The position numbers and the translations under genes are program-made. From Atlantibacter subterraneus (GTDB lineage: Bacteria; Pseudomonadota; Gammaproteobacteria; Enterobacterales; Enterobacteriaceae), in NCBI RefSeq assembly GCF_027853245.1, contig NZ_JAPTZM010000001.1: a DNA stretch of 64,000 nt. One strand, written 5' to 3'. Within the stretch, counting starts at the first letter, position 1. Every line of letters starts with the position of its first letter. Of the stretch, positions 43,727 through 52,657 are shown piece by piece. The notes beneath the pieces were generated by a model. That model was given only the letters and a program-made list of their open reading frames with translations, was not told the DNA's origin and did no database searches.

Positions 43727-45439
43727 ATGTTCAGAAGTAATTTTAAGCCGGGCTCCACCCGCTGGGCTGTTCGCCGCGCACAATGGCGCAGCATGGGCAT
43801 TCGCGAAGAAGACATGCATAAACCGAAAATTGCGATTATCAATACTTCAAACAAACTTTCCTGTTGCTACGTGCACCTTGACGAGCTCTGCCGCATCGTT
43901 GAGCAGGCTATTCGCGATGCTGGCGGTCTGCCGTTTGAAGTACGTACCGTCGCGCCCAGCGATTTCGTGACCAGCGCCGGTAAAAAAGCGCGCTACCTGA
44001 TGCCGACCCGCGATCTGATGGTCAACGAAGTGGAATGTATGATGGAGGGCGCGGTGCTCGACGGCATGATCTGCCTCTCGTCTTGCGACAAAACCACTCC
44101 GGCGCATTTAATGTCCGCTGCGCGCCTCAACGTGCCGAGTCTGCTGCTGACCTGTGGGTATCAGGTGGGCGGTAAATGCTCAAATGAAAAGTTTGACGAT
44201 CAGTTCTTTGATATCGACGACGTCTACGAGCAGGTCGGCGCGCTGGCGACCGGGGCAATCAGCGAAAAAGATCTCACTGATATGACCGATGTCGCTATCC
44301 AGTCGCCGGGCGTGTGCGCCGGTCTGGGCACTGCCAATTCAATGCATATCGTGGCCGAAGCGTTAGGCATGACCCTGCCGGGCAACTCGCCGATTTGGGC
44401 GAATGGCCGCAAGGTGAAAGAGTATGCTCAGGCCGCCGGTAAACGCATCGTTGAACTGACCCAGGCGCAGCTTCTGCCACGCAGCATCATTACTGAAAAA
44501 GCTATCCAGAACGCGGTGATGACCGTGCTGGCGGTGGGTGGTTCGGTGAATACCGTGCGCCATCTCTCCGCTATCGCCACCGAAGCCGAGTTGCCGGTAG
44601 ACGTGATCGGGCTGTACGAAAAATACGGCAAAGATATCAAGCTGCTGACCTCGGTGCGTCCGAACGGCCCGTACCGCACGGAAGATCTGGAAGCGGCGGG
44701 TGGCACCACCGCTGTGATGAACCAGCTGCGCGATTTCCTGAACCTGGATGCCCTGACCGTCACCGGTAACGCCGTGGGCGACAACATTGCCCATGCCAGC
44801 GTAAAAAACAACGAGGTGATCCGCACCCTGAATAACCCGGTGAGCCAGCGCCCCGGTGTCGCTATCCTGCGCGGCAATCTGGCGCCGGACGGCGCGATTG
44901 TGAAGCTCTCTGCGGTTCCTGGCGAGCTGGAGCAATTTACCGGCCCGGCGAATATCTACGAAGGAGAAGATGAAGCTATTGAGGCATTAAGTCAGGGGAA
45001 CATCCATAAAGGCGATGTGATAGTACTGCGCAATATGGGGCCTGCCGGCGGTCCGGGCACCGTATTCGCCTGCAGCTTCGTGGCAGCGCTCAATGGCGCG
45101 GGAATTGCCGAGCATGTGGCGGTGATCACTGACGGAGAACTCTCCGGCCTCAACCGCGGGATCATCGTCGGGCAGTTGATGCCGGAAGCCGCAGCGGGCG
45201 GTCCGCTGGCGGTAGTCAAGCCGGGCGAAACGGTGCAAATAAACTTTGTCGACCTGAGTATTAATATGGACGTGCCGCAGGAAATCATCGAGCAGCGCCT
45301 GCAGGCCTGGCAACCCAAGCCCATCGAACTGGGCGGCGGCAGCGGCAGCTATCTCTCTCAGTATGCCCAACTGGTACAGCCTATCGCCCAGGGCGCGGTA
45401 CTGGGCAAACGCCGCATTCATACGAAGCAAGTTGAATAA
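43727..45439 (+). CDS. IlvD/Edd-family dehydratase, divergent subgroup (sugar-acid dehydratase)
   Basis: A 570-residue Fe-S dehydratase; the second of two adjacent ATG codons is preferred because AAGGA lies seven bases upstream. Three presumed cluster cysteines are present: L-S-C-C-Y-V-H near residue 42, S-S-C-D-K-T-T-P near residue 116, and G-V-C-A-G-L near residue 188. The end shows T-D-G-E-L-S-G-L-N-R-G, where most relatives have T-D-G-R-F-S-G; the catalytic Ser remains but the Arg and Phe beside it are changed. G-Q-L-M-P-E-A replaces G-H-V-S-P-E-A. This argues against dihydroxy-acid or 6-phosphogluconate as substrate. It is first in the operon and probably dehydrates an aldonate or aldarate to a 2-keto-3-deoxy acid. 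Confidence 0.85.
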   Translation: MFRSNFKPGSTRWAVRRAQWRSMGIREEDMHKPKIAIINTSNKLSCCYVHLDELCRIVEQAIRDAGGLPFEVRTVAPSDFVTSAGKKARYLMPTRDLMVNEVECMMEGAVLDGMICLSSCDKTTPAHLMSAARLNVPSLLLTCGYQVGGKCSNEKFDDQFFDIDDVYEQVGALATGAISEKDLTDMTDVAIQSPGVCAGLGTANSMHIVAEALGMTLPGNSPIWANGRKVKEYAQAAGKRIVELTQAQLLPRSIITEKAIQNAVMTVLAVGGSVNTVRHLSAIATEAELPVDVIGLYEKYGKDIKLLTSVRPNGPYRTEDLEAAGGTTAVMNQLRDFLNLDALTVTGNAVGDNIAHASVKNNEVIRTLNNPVSQRPGVAILRGNLAPDGAIVKLSAVPGELEQFTGPANIYEGEDEAIEALSQGNIHKGDVIVLRNMGPAGGPGTVFACSFVAALNGAGIAEHVAVITDGELSGLNRGIIVGQLMPEAAAGGPLAVVKPGETVQINFVDLSINMDVPQEIIEQRLQAWQPKPIELGGGSGSYLSQYAQLVQPIAQGAVLGKRRIHTKQVE

Positions 45440-45488
45440 TCTTCGCTGAACGCGCGGGCTGAGAAGCCCGCCAAACAGGGAGTCTGTT

Positions 45489-46793
45489 ATGGAAGTTTGT
45501 CACGAAACGGCGCGCGACCTGCCGGTCACCTATGATGTCGATGTACTGGTAGTGGGTGGTGGTCCAACCGGTGTGGCGGCAGCGACCGCCGCAGCGCGCG
45601 CCGGGGAAAACACACTACTCATTGAAAAATACGGCTTCTGCGGAGGAATGGCCACTGCAGGCATGTCGGGGGCGATCTGCGGTTTGTTCACCTCGGGCAA
45701 AGGCCCGCATCATCAACTGGTACACGGCTTCGCCGGTGAGTTTTACCACCACCTCAAACAGCGCCATGCCGTCAGCGACCCGTTCCCGTTCGGTGAAACC
45801 AGACTGGTGGTACACGAACCTCACACCTGGAAAGAGATCGCCGACGATCTGTTGAGCGAGAGCGGCGTCAATGTGTTGTTCCATACCCTGGCCACTGACG
45901 CGGTGATGGACGGCGAGCAACTGCGCGGGGTGATTATTGAAAATAAAGGCGGTCGCCAGTTTATTACCGCCCGGCGTTTTATCGATGCTACCGGCGACGG
46001 CGACCTGTGTGCCAAAGCTGGCGTGCCCTGGACTTTTGGACGCAACGGCAAAGTGCAGTACCCGACCATGGTGTTCCGCATGACCAATGTCGATATCCGG
46101 CGCGGCATCGGTCACCCGGTTCCTCAACTGGAAGCCTGGGTGGAACAGGCCCAGGCAACGGGAATGGCGCTACCGCGCAAGCATATCTATCTGCTGCCCT
46201 CGCCCCGCCCTGGCGAAGTGATGTGCAACGTCACCAGTGTGCTGCGCGACGATGGCAGGCCGATTGACGCCACCTGCGCCGAAGACCTGAGCTTCGCTGA
46301 GTTGAAGGGCCGCAAAATCGTCAGGGAATACGAGCGCTTTCTTCAGCAGTATGTGCCCGGTTTTGAGCAGGCGTACCTTAATGACGTGGCGGCACAAATC
46401 GGCATTCGCCAGAGCCGGACCATTCAGGGCCAGCGTTGCCTGACCAACGATGACGTCTTTCAGGCAAGAAAGAGCCGGCGCACCGTCGCCAGCAGCGCAT
46501 GGTGCATCGAAGCCCACGGTGATGACGGCATCTTTATGTTCTATCTGGATAACGACTATTACGACATCCCGTACGACACATTACTGCCGGAGAACGTCCC
46601 CAACCTGATCACCGCAGGACGCAGCCTGTGCGCGGAACATGAAGCCCTCGCCTCTGCCCGCGTCACCGCGCAGTGTTTTTTAACCGGTTATGCGGCGGGA
46701 ACGGCGGCGTACTTAAGCCGCCGTGATAACTGCCCGTTCGACGAAATTGACGTTGATGAATTACGCCAGCGTATTGAATATCAAACCTATTAA
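45489..46793 (+). CDS. FAD-dependent oxidoreductase (FAD_oxidored type)
   Basis: A 434-residue flavoprotein. The N-terminal dinucleotide fold is V-D-V-L-V-V-G-G-G-P-T-G-V-A-A near residues 17-31, followed by E-K-Y-G-F-C-G-G-M-A-T-A-G near residue 52. The C-terminal FAD motif is N-L-I-T-A-G-R-S-L-C-A-E-H-E-A near residue 375. R-F-I-D-A-T-G-D-G-D-L near residue 163 is also typical of the FAD_oxidored (PF12831-like) group. No signal peptide. The reaction is unknown; in an operon of dehydratases, aldolase and reductase, oxidation of a hydroxy-acid intermediate is the simplest proposal. It starts 49 bp after the dehydratase and its stop is 10 bp before the reductase. Confidence 0.82.
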   Translation: MEVCHETARDLPVTYDVDVLVVGGGPTGVAAATAAARAGENTLLIEKYGFCGGMATAGMSGAICGLFTSGKGPHHQLVHGFAGEFYHHLKQRHAVSDPFPFGETRLVVHEPHTWKEIADDLLSESGVNVLFHTLATDAVMDGEQLRGVIIENKGGRQFITARRFIDATGDGDLCAKAGVPWTFGRNGKVQYPTMVFRMTNVDIRRGIGHPVPQLEAWVEQAQATGMALPRKHIYLLPSPRPGEVMCNVTSVLRDDGRPIDATCAEDLSFAELKGRKIVREYERFLQQYVPGFEQAYLNDVAAQIGIRQSRTIQGQRCLTNDDVFQARKSRRTVASSAWCIEAHGDDGIFMFYLDNDYYDIPYDTLLPENVPNLITAGRSLCAEHEALASARVTAQCFLTGYAAGTAAYLSRRDNCPFDEIDVDELRQRIEYQTY

Positions 46794-46803
46794 GGATTGC
46801 ACA

Positions 46804-47712
46804 ATGAAGTCAGTATTAGGATTTATCGGCCTCGGCATTATGGGCAAACCCATGGTGCGCAATCTGCTTAAGGCAGGCTATCCGGTGCATGTTTACAGCA
46901 TCGAAGAACGGGATATCCGCGAAGTGGAGCAGGACGGCGCGCGGGGCGAAATCAGCTCTGCCGGGGTGGCCCGCCACGCCGATATCATTATCACCATGGT
47001 GCCGAATACTCCGCAGGTTGAAGAAGTGCTGTTCGGTGCCAACGGTATCGGCGACGCGCTGGGCGAAGGCAAGGTGGTGATTGATATGAGCACCATCTCA
47101 TCGCTGGCGACCCGGGAGATTGCCGCGCGGGTTCACGCCACTGGCGCGCGGATGTTGGACGCGCCGGTGAGCGGCGGCGATAAAGGCGCGAAAAGCGGCA
47201 CCCTGTCGATCATGGTCGGTGGCGATGTGCAGACCTTTGAACGCTGCCTGCCGGTACTGGAAGTGCTGGGGTCCCGCATCACGCATGTAGGAGGCAATGG
47301 CGCAGGTCAGGTGGTGAAATCCTGCAACCAGGTGCTGGCGGCCTCAACCATGGCGGCGCTGGGCGAAGCGCTGGTAATGGGTACCAAAGCGGGCGTCGAC
47401 CCGACCAAAATTATCGAAGTGCTGAGCGCAGGGTACGCGCGCTGTGGCTGTATTGATATTCGCGGCAGCCTGCTGCTGGAGCGTAATTTCGATCCTGGCT
47501 TTATGACCCGTCTTCAGTACAAAGACCTTAATCTGGCGATGGAACTCAGCCGTGGCGTCAACGTCCCAATGCCCATCGGCAGCATGGTGCATGAATTTTA
47601 TAAAAGCATCATGGCCCAGGGGCTGGGTAATGAGGACCACTCGAACGTGATCAAAATATTCGAACAGATGGCGGGCGTGGAAGTGAAAGGTGGAGCAAAA
47701 AACCATGATTGA
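46804..47712 (+). CDS. 2-hydroxy-3-oxopropionate (tartronate semialdehyde) reductase, GarR/GlxR-like
   Basis: Beta-hydroxyacid dehydrogenase of 302 residues, predicted to reduce tartronate semialdehyde to D-glycerate with NAD(P)H. Rossmann motif G-F-I-G-L-G-I-M-G-K-P-M near residue 6, substrate motif D-A-P-V-S-G-G-D-K-G-A near residue 117, and the catalytic Lys in G-A-G-Q-V-V-K-S-C-N-Q near residue 170 are in order. The ATG at 46804 has AAGGA; a longer frame overlaps the previous gene. It overlaps the aldolase gene by 8 bp. The reductase-aldolase pair parallels garL-garR of the galactarate pathway. Confidence 0.9.
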   Translation: MKSVLGFIGLGIMGKPMVRNLLKAGYPVHVYSIEERDIREVEQDGARGEISSAGVARHADIIITMVPNTPQVEEVLFGANGIGDALGEGKVVIDMSTISSLATREIAARVHATGARMLDAPVSGGDKGAKSGTLSIMVGGDVQTFERCLPVLEVLGSRITHVGGNGAGQVVKSCNQVLAASTMAALGEALVMGTKAGVDPTKIIEVLSAGYARCGCIDIRGSLLLERNFDPGFMTRLQYKDLNLAMELSRGVNVPMPIGSMVHEFYKSIMAQGLGNEDHSNVIKIFEQMAGVEVKGGAKNHD

Positions 47713-48469
47713 GCCGCACTGGAAACAGCGGCTTTACCATGAGCCGCTGCACGGGTGTTTCGTTACCTTCAGCTCACCGGCGCTGTGCGAATTCACCGCC
47801 CGAATGGGATTTGATTTTATTCTGATCGACAACGAGCACGGCGCGATGAACCAGGAGACGCTGGAAGATATGGTCCGCGCCTCGCAGTGCGTGGAGGTGC
47901 CCGCTATCGTGCGGGTGCCGATAAACCGCCACGAGTATATTCGCCGGGCGCTGGATTTTGGCGCGAACGGAGTGCAGGTGCCGCTGGTCAACACCGCCCG
48001 GCAGGCCAGAGAGGCGGTATCTGCCAGCCACTTTCCGCCACGCGGTGAGCGCGGCGTAGCGTTTCTGACCCGGGCGGCGAATTACGGGATGTGCCCGGAT
48101 AAGGCCCGCTATATCGAAGACGCCGACGCCAGCAAGCTGGTTTCGGTGCATATCGAAACGCCGGAAGCCGTCGCGAATCTGGATGCGATTCTGGACGTAG
48201 AAGGGATTGACGTTTTGTTTATCGGCCCCGGCGATCTGGCGGTTTCCATGGGCTATGCCAACTGTCCGAATCACCCGGATGTGATGGAGACCATGGAAAA
48301 TTGCATCCGCCGGATAAGTCAGGCAGGTAAAATCGCCGGCACCTATGTAGGGGATGCGGACCGGGCGGCTATGGCGATTGACTGGGGCGCAACTTATCTG
48401 GTTACCGCGATCACACCGTATATGGTGCAGGCCGGTACCCAGTATTTAATTAACGCCCGAAAACGATAA
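47705..48469 (+). CDS. HpcH/HpaI-family class II aldolase (2-keto-3-deoxy sugar-acid aldolase)
   Basis: A 254-residue metal-dependent aldolase of the HpaI/GarL type that splits 2-keto-3-deoxy acids to pyruvate and an aldehyde. Visible motifs: D-N-E-H-G-A-M-N near residue 42 with the catalytic His, R-V-P near residue 69, G-A-N-G-V-Q-V-P-L-V-N-T near residue 85, the metal-binding Glu in V-H-I-E-T-P-E-A near residue 150, and I-G-P-G-D-L-A-V-S-M-G near residue 176. The ATG at 47705 overlaps the reductase stop. With GarR-like enzyme next door, the aldehyde product is probably tartronate semialdehyde. Confidence 0.9.
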   Translation: MIEPHWKQRLYHEPLHGCFVTFSSPALCEFTARMGFDFILIDNEHGAMNQETLEDMVRASQCVEVPAIVRVPINRHEYIRRALDFGANGVQVPLVNTARQAREAVSASHFPPRGERGVAFLTRAANYGMCPDKARYIEDADASKLVSVHIETPEAVANLDAILDVEGIDVLFIGPGDLAVSMGYANCPNHPDVMETMENCIRRISQAGKIAGTYVGDADRAAMAIDWGATYLVTAITPYMVQAGTQYLINARKR

Positions 48470-48540
48470 CAACAGAAAAAGACGAAAGCGGAACCACGCT
48501 TTTTTAGCTCTACCCTACACATTGATAACAAGGGGATCGT

Positions 48541-49899
48541 ATGCATTCTCAACCTAAAAAGACCCATTCCAGATTTATTATTCTGGCAATGATTACCTTT
48601 GTATTAACCCTGGCGACAGGCGATCGCGCGACTATTTCCGTTGCCGGTCCGGAAATGCAAAATCAGTTGGGTATAACCTCAATCGAAATCGGGTATTTAT
48701 TTTCCGTGTTCAGTTGGGCCTACGTATTATGTATGACGCCGGCAGGCTGGATCGCCGATAAATTCGGTTCTAAACGTGCCATGTTCTGGGGCATTTTACT
48801 GTGGTCGGCCATTACCGTCGTGATGGGCTGCGTCAGCTGGATCACCGCCGCCGTGGTACCAATGCTGCTGGTGTTACGCTTTCTGCTCGGAATGACCGAA
48901 TCCCCGGTCGGCCCTTCGTCAGGCCGCATTATTGCCGCCTGGTTTCCTTCCTCAGAGCGCGGTGTCGCCGGAGCGATTTTTAACAGCGCGCAGTATGCCT
49001 CGATTGCGATCTTTACGCCGCTGATGGCCTGGCTGTGCCACGAATTTGGCTGGGAACATGTATTTATTGTCATGGGCTTTATCGGTATCGGCGTGGCGCT
49101 GGTATGGCTGAAATATTTCCACGTGCCGATGAAACACCCAACGATTAATCAGCAGGAGCTGGATTATATAAAAGAAGGCGGTGGCTTAATCGATCTGGAT
49201 ATTAAAGCCGTTAACCCTGCAGCCGGGAAAAAAAGCAAAGCGTCTTTAAAGGATATTGCACAGCTATTTAAAAGCAGAATGCTGGTAGGGATATTTATTG
49301 GCCAGTACTGCATCACTGCTATTACCTGGTTCTTTATGACCTGGTTCCCGATTTACCTGGTAAAGGAGCGCGGGTTTTCGATTCTCCAGGCCGGTTTCAT
49401 GGCCTCTATCCCGGCGATTTGCGGTCTAGTGGGCGGTATCGCCAGCGGCTTTTTCTCTGACTGGATGCTGAAAAAGACCGGCAACTTAAGCCTCGCCAGG
49501 AAAGTCCCGATCACCATCGGCCTGACCCTGAGCGCCAGCATGATTTTCTGCAACTACGTCCAGAGCGAAGCGCTGGTGATTTTCCTGATGAGCGCCGCGT
49601 TCTTTGGGAAAGGCTTCGGTTCGCTGGGCTGGGCTGTGGTGGCTGACACCGCGCCGAAACAGATTATCGGCACCACCGGCGGCCTGTTTAACTCGCTGGG
49701 CAATATCGCAGGCATCGTCACTCCGCTGGTGATTGGCTACATCATTTCCAGCACCGGTTCGTTCCAGATGGCACTGGTGTACGTTGGCGCGCACGGCATT
49801 ATCGCGGTATTAAGCTACTGGATTATCGTCGGCAAAATTCAGCGTCTGGAACTCACCACCGAAACTGAAGAGAAGAAAATCGAGAACTACTCACACTGA
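48541..49899 (+). CDS. MFS anion:proton symporter (ExuT/GudP/GarP group)
   Basis: A 452-residue inner-membrane transporter of the ACS (anion:cation symporter) family, which includes the E. coli galactarate, glucarate, galactonate and hexuronate permeases. Twelve hydrophobic segments are evident. D-K-F-G-S-K-R-A near residue 76 is the loop 2-3 MFS motif, and F-L-L-G-M-T-E-S-P-V-G-P-S near residue 117 with R-G-V-A-G-A near residue 140 are typical of this group. AAGGGGATCGT precedes the ATG. It very likely imports the acid degraded by the operon. Confidence 0.9.
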   Translation: MHSQPKKTHSRFIILAMITFVLTLATGDRATISVAGPEMQNQLGITSIEIGYLFSVFSWAYVLCMTPAGWIADKFGSKRAMFWGILLWSAITVVMGCVSWITAAVVPMLLVLRFLLGMTESPVGPSSGRIIAAWFPSSERGVAGAIFNSAQYASIAIFTPLMAWLCHEFGWEHVFIVMGFIGIGVALVWLKYFHVPMKHPTINQQELDYIKEGGGLIDLDIKAVNPAAGKKSKASLKDIAQLFKSRMLVGIFIGQYCITAITWFFMTWFPIYLVKERGFSILQAGFMASIPAICGLVGGIASGFFSDWMLKKTGNLSLARKVPITIGLTLSASMIFCNYVQSEALVIFLMSAAFFGKGFGSLGWAVVADTAPKQIIGTTGGLFNSLGNIAGIVTPLVIGYIISSTGSFQMALVYVGAHGIIAVLSYWIIVGKIQRLELTTETEEKKIENYSH

Positions 49900-49972
49900 T
49901 TTATTTTCTGCGGCGTTCAACGCGCCGCCCCATCGATTAACGTGACACCCTTGAACCAAACTGGAGTGGATA

Positions 49973-51511
49973 ATGAGCAATAACAGCACTAACACTGGAC
50001 GCGTGATTCGACTCGACCCGCAGGACAACGTTGTCGTTGCGCCAAACGAAATCCCTGTTGGCACTTTTATTGCCAGCGAACACGTCACCACCCTTCATAA
50101 GGTGCCTGCCGGACATAAAATCGCCACCCGTCTGATTAGACAAGGCGAACCGGTGCTGAAATACAACACCGTAATCGGCTTTGCCGGTGAAGACACCCCG
50201 CTAGGCAGCTGGATGCACAGCCATAATATCCTGTTTGACGACTTCGAACGCGATTACGCCTTCAGTAAAAACTACCAGCCGGTGGATTTATTGCCGCCGG
50301 AGCAGCGCGCAACCTTCCAGGGGTTTGTCCGTGAAGATGGTCGCGTAGGCACCCGTAACTATGTGGGTATCTTCGTGGTGGGTAACTGCGGTGCTACCGT
50401 GGCGCGCAAAATCTCGGACCACTTCACTCAGGAGAGGCTGGCGGAATATACCAATATCAATGGCGTGGTGCCGTTTATTCATGAGCTGGGCTGCGGGATG
50501 GAGATGACAGGTGAGCCGATGGATCTGCTGCGCCGCACCATTTCCGGCTATATCCGTAACCCTAATACCGCCGCCGCGCTGGTGATCGCCCTTGGTTGTG
50601 AGCGCAATAATATCCACGGCTTCTTTGAGCAGATGGGGCTTGAAGAGAGCGATAAGCTGAAAAAACTGGTGATTCAGGACACCGGCGGTACCCGCAAAAC
50701 CATCGAAAAGGGTATTGAAGCGGTGGAGGCGATGCTGCCGCTGGCTAACCGCTACCAGCGCGAAACGGTATCGGCGGAACATATCTGTATCGGCATGCAG
50801 TGCGGTGGTTCCGACGGCTTTTCCGGTTTGTCTGCCAATCCGGCGCTGGGTGCAGCGGTGGATATTCTGGTGCGCCACGGTGGTACCGCGATCCTGTCGG
50901 AGACCACCGAGATTTTCGGCGTTGAGCATACCCTGACCGCCCGCGCCGTGACGCCCGCTGTTGGCCAAAAACTGGTGGACTGCATTCACTGGTGGCTGAA
51001 GTACAACGAAGGCCGTGACTGCCAGATTAATGGTCGCGTCAGCCCCGGCAATAACGCGGGTGGGCTGGCGAACGTACTGGAAAAATCTCTCGGCGGAGCC
51101 AAGAAAGGCGGTAATGCGCCGTTAATGGAGGTCTACAAATACGCCGAGCCGGTTAAAGAACATGGACTGGTGTTTATGGACACCCCCGGTTATGACCCTG
51201 TTTCCGCTACCGGACAAATCGCGGGCGGCGCTAACCTGGTAACCTTCACCACCGGACGCGGCTCCTGCTTCGGCTCGTTACCTGCTCCGTGCATCAAGCT
51301 TGCCAGCAATACCCCAATGTACACCCGGATGGAAGAGGATATGGATATCAACTGCGGTGTGGTGATTGACGGCGAAAAAACTATCCAGCAGATGGGACAG
51401 GTGATCTTCGAAAAAATCCTGCGCGTGGCCTCAGGCGAAGAGAGTAAAAGCGAGGCGCTGGGCGTAGGGGAAAATGAATTTGCCCCGTGGCCAATAGGCG
51501 TTCTGGCGTAA
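49973..51511 (+). CDS. UxaA/GarD-family altronate/galactarate dehydratase
   Basis: A 512-residue iron-dependent dehydratase. Residues about 10-95 form an SAF domain (N-V-V-V-A-P-N-E-I-P-V-G-T). The rest is the D-galactarate/altronate dehydratase domain (F-V-R-E-D-G-R-V-G-T-R-N-Y near residue 107, H-E-L-G-C-G-M-E near residue 170, Q-C-G-G-S-D-G-F-S-G near residue 277, and T-T-G-R-G-S-C-F-G near residue 422). This is the layout of GarD and UxaA. GGAG lies seven bases before the ATG. It is the last gene of the operon and is followed by a terminator. Two unrelated dehydratase families in one operon suggest two substrates entering one route. Confidence 0.9.
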   Translation: MSNNSTNTGRVIRLDPQDNVVVAPNEIPVGTFIASEHVTTLHKVPAGHKIATRLIRQGEPVLKYNTVIGFAGEDTPLGSWMHSHNILFDDFERDYAFSKNYQPVDLLPPEQRATFQGFVREDGRVGTRNYVGIFVVGNCGATVARKISDHFTQERLAEYTNINGVVPFIHELGCGMEMTGEPMDLLRRTISGYIRNPNTAAALVIALGCERNNIHGFFEQMGLEESDKLKKLVIQDTGGTRKTIEKGIEAVEAMLPLANRYQRETVSAEHICIGMQCGGSDGFSGLSANPALGAAVDILVRHGGTAILSETTEIFGVEHTLTARAVTPAVGQKLVDCIHWWLKYNEGRDCQINGRVSPGNNAGGLANVLEKSLGGAKKGGNAPLMEVYKYAEPVKEHGLVFMDTPGYDPVSATGQIAGGANLVTFTTGRGSCFGSLPAPCIKLASNTPMYTRMEEDMDINCGVVIDGEKTIQQMGQVIFEKILRVASGEESKSEALGVGENEFAPWPIGVLA

Positions 51512-51519
51512 AACCGTAT

Positions 51520-51544
51520 GAGCCTGCAGAGGCAGGCTCTTTTT
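51520..51544 (+). terminator. Terminator of the sugar-acid operon
   Basis: GAGCCTGC-AGAG-GCAGGCTC then TTTTT, beginning 8 bases past the UxaA-like gene stop. Confidence 0.93.
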
Positions 51545-51583
51545 ATCGCTCCGCTTTACCCCTGCAATCTCATGTTATAAACC

Positions 51584-51613
51584 TGTACAAAAAATTATTG
51601 CAAACTTGTACAA
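51584..51613. repeat. Paired TGTACAA boxes upstream of crtE
   Basis: CTGTACAA and TTGTACAA recur 23 bp apart in an AT-rich stretch 80-110 bp before crtE. The core TGTACA is self-complementary and the spacing is about two helical turns, as for tandem operator sites. No regulator is known to me for this motif here. Confidence 0.4.
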
Positions 51614-51691
51614 CCATCACTGGCGAACCCCCGCCGCGCAGTCTACGGTTAAACAAACACTACAGTCTGTTTCCATGGCGGTCCCTCATCA

Positions 51692-52612
51692 ATGAGCGAG
51701 AATCAAAACACCCTGTCCGGTGGCGTGTCGGTCCACGAAATCAAAAGCACTATCGAGCATCACCTCAGCGGATTGCTGAAAAACTGCGACAGTAAAACCG
51801 CAGTGGGCATGGCGATGCAGGAGAGCGTCTTAGGACAAGGCAAACGGATCCGCCCCCTGATGATGATGCTGATCGCGCACGATCTGGGGTATCCGGGCGA
51901 AAAGAAGACCCTGCTTGACCTCGCCTGCGCCGTGGAGATGATCCATAGCGCCTCGCTGATCCTCGACGATATTCCCTGCATGGATAACGCCGACATGCGG
52001 CGCGGCAAGCCGACTATTCACAAGAAATATGGTGAAAGCGTGGCGATCCTTGCGGCGATTGGGCTGCTGACCAAAGCTTTTGCACAGGTCTCCGCCGCCA
52101 GCGGGCTGAACGGCGAGCAAAAAGCGCGGGTCGTGGGCGAACTGGCTAACGCCGTTGGTGAACAGGGGCTGGTGCTGGGCCAGTTTCGCGATCTGGCGGG
52201 CGTCGGGCACACCCAGAATATCAACGATATTACCGCCACTAACGATTTGAAAACCGGCGTGCTGTTTATCGCCATGCTTCAGGTGATTGCCCTGGCCGCC
52301 AGCGCCAGTGACGCCACCCACCAGCGGTTATCGGCGTTCGCCACCGACTTTGGCCAGCTGTTTCAACTGCTGGACGATCTGTCGGATAGCCACTTCACTA
52401 CCGGCAAGGATCGCAACAAGGATGCCGGTAAGCCTACACTGGTGAACGTGCTGGGCCGGGAGCGGGTCTGCGATCTGGTTTATCACCATTTTCACTCCGC
52501 CAATGAGCACCTGGCCGCGGTGTGTGTGGCCGGGCAGGAAACCCGTCAGTTTATTCACGCCTGGTTAACCCTGACGCTGGCGGGTGAAAAACCCGCCATG
52601 AAAAGCGCCTGA
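51692..52612 (+). CDS. crtE: Geranylgeranyl diphosphate synthase CrtE
   Basis: Cytoplasmic prenyltransferase of 306 residues extending farnesyl diphosphate to C20 geranylgeranyl diphosphate, the entry to carotenoids. The first Asp-rich motif is L-D-D-I-P-C-M-D near residue 90 and the second is L-L-D-D-L-S-D near residue 228. G-Q-G-K-R-I-R-P near residue 48 also fits. It heads the crtE-idi-crtX-crtY-crtI-crtB unit. The ATG at 51692 lacks a strong ribosome site, but alignment with Pantoea CrtE supports it. Confidence 0.95.
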   Translation: MSENQNTLSGGVSVHEIKSTIEHHLSGLLKNCDSKTAVGMAMQESVLGQGKRIRPLMMMLIAHDLGYPGEKKTLLDLACAVEMIHSASLILDDIPCMDNADMRRGKPTIHKKYGESVAILAAIGLLTKAFAQVSAASGLNGEQKARVVGELANAVGEQGLVLGQFRDLAGVGHTQNINDITATNDLKTGVLFIAMLQVIALAASASDATHQRLSAFATDFGQLFQLLDDLSDSHFTTGKDRNKDAGKPTLVNVLGRERVCDLVYHHFHSANEHLAAVCVAGQETRQFIHAWLTLTLAGEKPAMKSA

Positions 52613-52657
52613 TTTTGTCCGTTTGTGTATCGTTACCAGCCAGGTTGGAGGAATACT

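Noticed and set aside
51487..51795. Short open frame overlapping the terminator and start of crtE
   Set aside because: It spans an intrinsic terminator and overlaps crtE out of frame, with no ribosome site.
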